Shown in pieces: positions 59,691 to 64,000 of a DNA stretch of 64,000 bases. This DNA is from Flavobacterium araucananum (GTDB lineage Bacteria; Bacteroidota; Bacteroidia; Flavobacteriales; Flavobacteriaceae). Location: positions 111,149 to 175,148 of the forward strand of contig NZ_MUGS01000051.1 in the NCBI RefSeq assembly GCF_002222055.1, read 5' to 3'. The notes under the pieces are model-generated. The model did no database searches. It saw nothing but the letters and a program-made list of their open reading frames with translations, and had not been told where the DNA came from. Both the position numbers and the translations under genes were made by a program. Numbering within the stretch: position 1 is the stretch's first letter; each line of letters starts with the position of its first letter.

Positions 59691-59888
59691 TTACTTTTTC
59701 CAAGGATAAGCTTTTATTCTTTTAGACATTTCAGCTTTAAACTCCTCTGGCGTTAATCCTTTTGCGAACTCAGCATCAAAATCAAAGGTTTCATTGTCTA
59801 TACCTTTAAATTTAGGGTTTTGAACTTCGTATTCTACGGCAGGCTCTTCAACCTTATCATTTTTAAGATCTTCTTTTTTCTTATTCAT
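59691..59888 (-). CDS. Small acidic antitoxin-like protein
   Basis: This 65-residue, highly charged protein starts MNKKKEDLKNDKVEEPAVEY and ends DAEFAKGLTPEEFKAEMSKR then IKAYPWKK. Short proteins of this type precede the toxin-like gene in related bacteria by my recollection. No DNA-binding domain is visible. If it is an antitoxin, it is intact while its partner is damaged. Confidence 0.55.
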   Translation of the reverse strand: MNKKKEDLKNDKVEEPAVEYEVQNPKFKGIDNETFDFDAEFAKGLTPEEFKAEMSKRIKAYPWKK

Positions 59889-59942
59889 AATTCCTACAAT
59901 TTAATCTTACAAATTTACAAAATAAATTGATTGCATAAATTA

Positions 59943-59982
59943 AAAAATTCCAAACAATCAATTTAGATCATTTGGAATTTTT
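59943..59982 (-). terminator. Terminator of galE
   Basis: AAAATTCCAAA/TTTGGAATTTT stem with a 16-nt loop and T/A tracts, downstream of galE on the minus strand. Confidence 0.65.
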
Positions 59983-59995
59983 ACTATTCTACAGC

Positions 59996-60019
59996 TAGAC
60001 GCACTGCTGTGCGTCTCTA
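59996..60019. repeat. Short GC-rich hairpin
   Basis: AGACGCAC/GTGCGTCT with loop TGCT, the same type as the hairpin at 47811-47838. Confidence 0.5.
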
Positions 60020-60051
60020 CCGAAAACTGTGACTGAGACTGAATACTTAAA

Positions 60052-61065
60052 TTAAGAACGAACTTTTTGTTCCCATTTCCAGGCACTTGCCATTGCTTCA
60101 TCCAGGCTCAATTGTGCTTTCCAGCCCAAAACATTGTTTGCTTTGTCTGTATTTGCATACGCTTCGGTGATATCCCCTTCGCGTCGCGGCATAATTTTGT
60201 ATGGTAATTTTTTATCGCTTACTTTTTCGAAACTATGAATTACTTCGAGAACTGAACTTCCTTTTCCTGTTCCTAAATTAAAAGTTTCTACTTTTTGTAA
60301 ATTCTTTTTATTGAATAAACGTTGTAACGCAATAACGTGTGCTTTTGCCAAATCGACTACGTGAATGTAATCGCGAACTGCAGTACCATCGGGAGTTGGA
60401 TAATCATCTCCAAAAACCGATAATTCTTTGCGCAATCCTACTCCGGTTTGAGTAATAAAAGGCACTAAATTTTGAGGAACTCCAATTGGTAATTCTCCAA
60501 TTTCTGTTGTTGCATGCGCTCCAACAGGATTAAAATAACGCAATAAAATAGCACTTATATTAGTAACCTTTGCAGTGTCTGTAATGATTTCTTCTCCTAT
60601 TTGTTTGGTGTTTCCATAAGGAGAAATTGCAGTTTGCACCGGGGCATCTTCTGTAATTGGCATTTTTTCGGCCTGACCGTAAACGGTACAAGACGAGCTA
60701 AAAATAAAACTCGCTTCTGGTTTTTGCTGTAGTTCCTGCAAAAGATAAACTAGACTACTAATGTTGTTTTCGTAATATAATAAAGGATTCTCAACACTTT
60801 CCCCCACTGCTTTTGAAGCTGCAAAATGAATTACTCCTGTAACATCATTGTGTTTTTTAAAGAATTCCTGAACTGACGCTTTTTCTCTTAAATCTAATTT
60901 TTCGAATAAAGGCGTTTTTCCGGTAATTGTTGTAATCCCTTTTAAAACATCTTCTGTAGAGTTCGAAAGATTATCAATTATCACGACTTCAAAGCCTTCA
61001 TTTTGCAATTCGACTACGGTGTGAGAACCAATAAATCCTAATCCTCCTGTTACTAATACTTTCAT
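60052..61065 (-). CDS. galE: UDP-glucose 4-epimerase
   Basis: This 337-residue extended SDR enzyme interconverts UDP-glucose and UDP-galactose for the Leloir pathway and surface sugars. NAD is bound by VTGGLGFIGSH (residues 5-15). The catalytic set is Ser124-126 in FSSSCTVYG and Tyr150/Lys154 in SPYGNTKQIGEE. NPVGAHATTEIGE and PDGTAVRDYIHVVDL are specific to GalE. It lies downstream of a DegT aminotransferase gene on the same strand, across a 162-bp pyrimidine-rich spacer. Confidence 0.95.
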   Translation of the reverse strand: MKVLVTGGLGFIGSHTVVELQNEGFEVVIIDNLSNSTEDVLKGITTITGKTPLFEKLDLREKASVQEFFKKHNDVTGVIHFAASKAVGESVENPLLYYENNISSLVYLLQELQQKPEASFIFSSSCTVYGQAEKMPITEDAPVQTAISPYGNTKQIGEEIITDTAKVTNISAILLRYFNPVGAHATTEIGELPIGVPQNLVPFITQTGVGLRKELSVFGDDYPTPDGTAVRDYIHVVDLAKAHVIALQRLFNKKNLQKVETFNLGTGKGSSVLEVIHSFEKVSDKKLPYKIMPRREGDITEAYANTDKANNVLGWKAQLSLDEAMASAWKWEQKVRS

Positions 61066-61227
61066 ATTTTTTTTTAGATTATAGAAAATAAAATCAAGAA
61101 AATAGACTTACAAACTGTGTTTTTCTATCACTCTCTTAACCCTAATTTCCTTTTTTTTAATTCTTAGCTTCTTTATTCTATATTCTTTATTCTTTATTCT
61201 ATTTTCTTACCTCTATTTTCTAACTTC

Positions 61228-62358
61228 TTATTTCAAAAATTCTAAAACAGAATCGGTAATAAATTTAATTTGCTCATCATCAAGCTCTGTATGCATTGGT
61301 AAAGCAATAACTTCTTGTACTAATTGATTGGTAACCGGAAACTGCTCTTCTTTGTAACGAGAATCAAGATATGCTTTTTGCGAATGCAACGGAATTGGAT
61401 AATAAATCGCACAAGGAATTGCTTTATCCTGCAAATGCTGCAATAATCCATTTCTGTCTGCATCGATAATTCTCAACACATATTGATGAAAAACGTGATC
61501 ATTTTCGTTTGCATCAAATTCCGGTGTAATGACATGTGCATTTCCGGCAAAAGCTGCATTGTATTTTGAAGCTGCTAGACGACGTGCTGTGTTATATTGA
61601 TCTAAAAGAGGCAATTTTGCATTTAGAACCCCTGCCTGAATACTGTCTAAACGAGAGTTTACACCCACAACATCATGATGATAACGCTCATACATACCAT
61701 GATTTACGATTCCGCGGATAATGTGTGCTAACTTATCGTCGTTTGTAAAAATTGCTCCACCATCTCCATAACAACCTAAGTTTTTAGATGGGAAAAATGA
61801 AGTTGCTGCCACATGACCAATAACTCCTACTTTGCTTTTTGTACCAGACTTCGAAATATAATCGGCTCCAATTGCCTGCGCATTGTCTTCGATTACATAT
61901 AAATTATGCTCCGCAGCAATTTCCATAATCGCATCCATATTTGCGGCGCGACCAAATAAATGTACCGGAACAATCGCTTTTGTTTTTGGCGTAATTGCTT
62001 TTTTTATCGCATCGATATCGATGTTCATATTCGTGATATCAACATCTACCAAAACTGGTGTTAATTGCAATAACGCAATTACCTCAACAGTTGCTGCAAA
62101 AGTAAAATCGGCAGTAATTACCTCATCACCCGGCTTTAGGTCTAATGCCATCATTGCAATTTGCAAAGCATCTGTTCCGTTTGCACACGGAATTACATGT
62201 TTTGCTCCCAAATAATCTTCAAGATTTTTTTGAAATTGATGTACTAAAGGTCCGTTTATATAAGTATTTGTATCTAAAACTTCTTGAATTGAAGCGTCAA
62301 CGGTAGTTTTTATTTTCTCGTATTGACTCTTTAAGTCAACCATTTGAATTTTTTTCAT
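61228..62358 (-). CDS. DegT/DnrJ/EryC1 sugar aminotransferase
   Basis: This 376-residue protein from the ATG at 62358 is a PLP-dependent aminotransferase acting on nucleotide-linked keto sugars. The Schiff-base lysine is Lys192 in FFPSKNLGCYGDGGA. CANGTDALQIAMMALDLKPG, VITADFTFAATVEVI and VIEDNAQAIGA are family motifs. The longer frame (21 more codons) is not family-like. The substrate is probably a UDP- or dTDP-sugar for lipopolysaccharide or glycans; the exact sugar is open. Confidence 0.93.
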   Translation of the reverse strand: MKKIQMVDLKSQYEKIKTTVDASIQEVLDTNTYINGPLVHQFQKNLEDYLGAKHVIPCANGTDALQIAMMALDLKPGDEVITADFTFAATVEVIALLQLTPVLVDVDITNMNIDIDAIKKAITPKTKAIVPVHLFGRAANMDAIMEIAAEHNLYVIEDNAQAIGADYISKSGTKSKVGVIGHVAATSFFPSKNLGCYGDGGAIFTNDDKLAHIIRGIVNHGMYERYHHDVVGVNSRLDSIQAGVLNAKLPLLDQYNTARRLAASKYNAAFAGNAHVITPEFDANENDHVFHQYVLRIIDADRNGLLQHLQDKAIPCAIYYPIPLHSQKAYLDSRYKEEQFPVTNQLVQEVIALPMHTELDDEQIKFITDSVLEFLK

Positions 62359-62494
62359 TTTCAATATATTTTTAAAATTAAAGAGCTGTTTCAAAAACAG
62401 AATCTCTAAAAGGAGGAACAAAAATAGTTATTTAATACCTTCAAACCAATGAAAATAATCGAAAGAAACGTAATTTAGCCACAAAAATAAACAG

Positions 62495-63724
62495 ATGCTT
62501 TTTCTCTATAATTTAGTTGTTTCTATTGCTGGCTTTTTTCTGAAAATTGTAGCGCTTTTTAGTCCGAAAATTAAGCTTTTTGTTCAAGGCCGAAAAAATG
62601 TTTTTGCCATTTTAGAACAAAAAATAAACCCTTCTGATAAGACTATCTGGTTTCATTCTGCTTCACTGGGCGAATACGAACAGGGTTTACCGGTAATCGA
62701 AAAAATAAAAGAAAAATATCCTTCTCATAAAATCATTGTTACTTTTTTCTCGCCTTCAGGATATGAGGTACGCAAAAACAATACTGTTGCTGACGTTACC
62801 ATCTACCTGCCTTTGGACACTAAAAGCAATGCTAAGAAATTTTTAAAATTAGCACATCCGGAATTCGCTTTTTTTATTAAATATGAATTCTGGCTCAACT
62901 ATCTAAAAGAACTTGAAACCAGTAAAACACCAACGTATTTGATTTCCGGAATTTTCAGAGAGAATCAAATGTTTTTTAAGTGGTATGGCGGTTTTTACAG
63001 AAAAGCACTAAAAGCGTTTACCTACTTTTTTGTTCAGAACGAAATTTCCAAAGAAAAAATCGAAGCTATAGGATTTCACAATGTAATTGTTTCCGGCGAT
63101 ACGCGATTCGATCGCGTAAATGCTATTTTAGAAAGAGACAACACGCTTGATTTTATTGAAAATTTCAAAAATAATTCTCCCATTATAGTTATAGGAAGTT
63201 CGTGGCCAAAAGACGAAGTATTACTAACCCAATATATCAATCAGGCACCTGATAACATAAAATTCATCATTGCACCGCACAATATAAAAACGGACCAAAT
63301 AAACAACCTTAAATCTCAAATAACAAAATCGACTGTTTTATTTTCAGAAAAAAATGACCAGGACCTATCCCGCTATAATGTTTTTATTATAGACACAGTG
63401 GGACTGCTGACCAAAATATACAGCTACGGAACAATCGCTTACGTGGGCGGTGGTTTTGGAAATCCGGGAATTCATAATATTCTGGAGCCCGCAACATTTG
63501 GGCTTCCAATTGTTATTGGGCCTAATTATTCCAATTTTGCCGAAGCAATTGAATTGGTTGCCTTAAATGGATGTGCTGTAATTTCGAATATTAATGAGTT
63601 AAAAGAAAACCTGGATCGCCTGCTTAACGATAAAAATTTTCTACAGGAAAAAAGCCAAATTTGCAAAACTTATATTCAGGACAATAAAGGCGCCATAAAT
63701 ACCATTATGAATATCGTTTCTTAA
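62495..63724 (+). CDS. waaA: 3-deoxy-D-manno-octulosonic acid transferase
   Basis: This 409-residue GT30 glycosyltransferase adds Kdo to lipid A precursor on the inner membrane. A hydrophobic N-terminal anchor is followed by FHSASLGEYEQGLPVIEKI (conserved Glu region), IVTFFSPSGYEVRKN, the NDP-sugar domain with VIGSSWPKDE, and YVGGGFGNPGIHNILEPATF. Length is normal. It is divergent from the DegT gene, and a strong terminator follows. Confidence 0.94.
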   Translation: MLFLYNLVVSIAGFFLKIVALFSPKIKLFVQGRKNVFAILEQKINPSDKTIWFHSASLGEYEQGLPVIEKIKEKYPSHKIIVTFFSPSGYEVRKNNTVADVTIYLPLDTKSNAKKFLKLAHPEFAFFIKYEFWLNYLKELETSKTPTYLISGIFRENQMFFKWYGGFYRKALKAFTYFFVQNEISKEKIEAIGFHNVIVSGDTRFDRVNAILERDNTLDFIENFKNNSPIIVIGSSWPKDEVLLTQYINQAPDNIKFIIAPHNIKTDQINNLKSQITKSTVLFSEKNDQDLSRYNVFIIDTVGLLTKIYSYGTIAYVGGGFGNPGIHNILEPATFGLPIVIGPNYSNFAEAIELVALNGCAVISNINELKENLDRLLNDKNFLQEKSQICKTYIQDNKGAINTIMNIVS

Positions 63725-63766
63725 GCGGCTTATTGATACAATATGAGATTTACTGTCGTAATTAAT

Positions 63767-63796
63767 AAAAAAAGAGCTTAAACGAGCTCTTTTTAC
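63767..63796. terminator. Hairpin terminator of waaA
   Basis: AAAAGAGCT/AGCTCTTTT stem with a 6-nt loop and T-run. Confidence 0.8.
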
Positions 63797-64000
63797 ATTT
63801 ATTGAGGTGTCAAATAATGAATCAAAAACAAAATAAACTGCAAGGAAGAGAATAAAAAAAGCCAATTCTCTTATTGAATATTCAACAAAAAATAATTTAT
63901 ACAAAAAATACAATAATATAAGATAATTTTGTAGTTTTGGCATATTCTTTGATAAATAAGATAATCGTGAGCAATGAAAATATTTTAAAAAAAAAATAAA
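63797..64000. other. AT-rich end of window
   Basis: Poly-A/T sequence with no supported gene. A 100-codon minus-strand frame that enters from here into waaA crosses the terminator and has no family features, so it is rejected. Confidence 0.5.

Noticed and set aside
63641..63943. 100-codon minus-strand frame at the right end
   Set aside because: It overlaps the 3' end of waaA, crosses its terminator and shows only generic hydrophobic residues caused by AT-rich sequence.

Overview
The window is about 64 kb of low-GC chromosome from a Flavobacteriaceae bacterium, most likely Flavobacterium. This rests on gene content (a type IX secretion plug protein, DUF5916, DUF6702, DUF983, LytTR/LytS-type signalling, class I desaturase), on Bacteroidetes promoters (TAnnTTTG at -7, often with TTTG about 20 nt upstream), on the scarcity of Shine-Dalgarno sequences, and on intergenic repeats typical of the genus. 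I see no rRNA operon, prophage, transposase or CRISPR array.

Layout. 1-3.1 kb: a truncated ECF sigma factor, a polyprenyl synthetase and rlmN. 3.5-6.8 kb: three secreted YceI-like proteins around an outer-membrane barrel protein. Both leading promoters carry an FNR-type palindrome at identical spacing. 7-9.4 kb: a small lipoprotein, an O-methyltransferase, a PAP2 phosphatase and TatA. 9.5-15.4 kb: an M1 peptidase, an overlapping operon of three paralogous secreted carboxypeptidase-regulatory-like proteins plus a DUF6702 protein, and dipeptidase E. 15.5-15.8 kb: two identical tRNA-Gly genes. 15.9-21.4 kb: a frameshifted GNAT gene, two tail-to-tail L,D-transpeptidase genes and a DUF5916 gene broken by one in-frame TGA. 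21.5-33.8 kb: mostly housekeeping (gpmI, map, a methyltransferase, an SNF2 helicase, the T9SS plug protein, apaG, P5C dehydrogenase). A GxxExxY gene here lies inside an imperfect inverted repeat.

33.9-37.8 kb: a secreted S15/CocE hydrolase and a LytTR/LytS two-component pair. 38.2-41.5 kb: two equal-length paralogues of unknown function flank a Tat-exported alkaline phosphatase and share a promoter architecture. 41.6-49.9 kb: rsmG, a desaturase, an aminotransferase, a DUF2383 protein, a U32 protein, and purT followed by a DUF6370 protein and a Crp-like regulator. 50-55 kb: the glyoxylate shunt (aceB-aceA) divergent from a RamB-like XRE regulator, with a perfect palindrome between them. 55.3-56.8 kb: pirin and cytoplasmic YceI genes, each behind the same near-perfect palindrome at the same distance from its -7 box. 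57-63.7 kb: an AraC regulator, a DUF983 protein, fabD, a toxin-antitoxin-like pair whose toxin lacks a start codon, galE, a DegT aminotransferase and waaA.

Intergenic DNA is rich in repeats: three Flavo-1-like RNA elements, three copies of a palindromic element with CATAGAAACATAG arms, CCACGAATT palindromes, and hairpin families of the GTCCC-TAC-GGGAC type. The most interesting signals are the pairs of promoters with operators at fixed positions, the GxxExxY gene inside a palindrome, the unknown 243-residue paralogues, and the damaged genes.

Functional themes are envelope lipid and peptidoglycan metabolism (YceI, transpeptidases, waaA, galE, fabD, desaturase), carbon-source switching (aceBA with its regulator), and secretion (Tat, T9SS).
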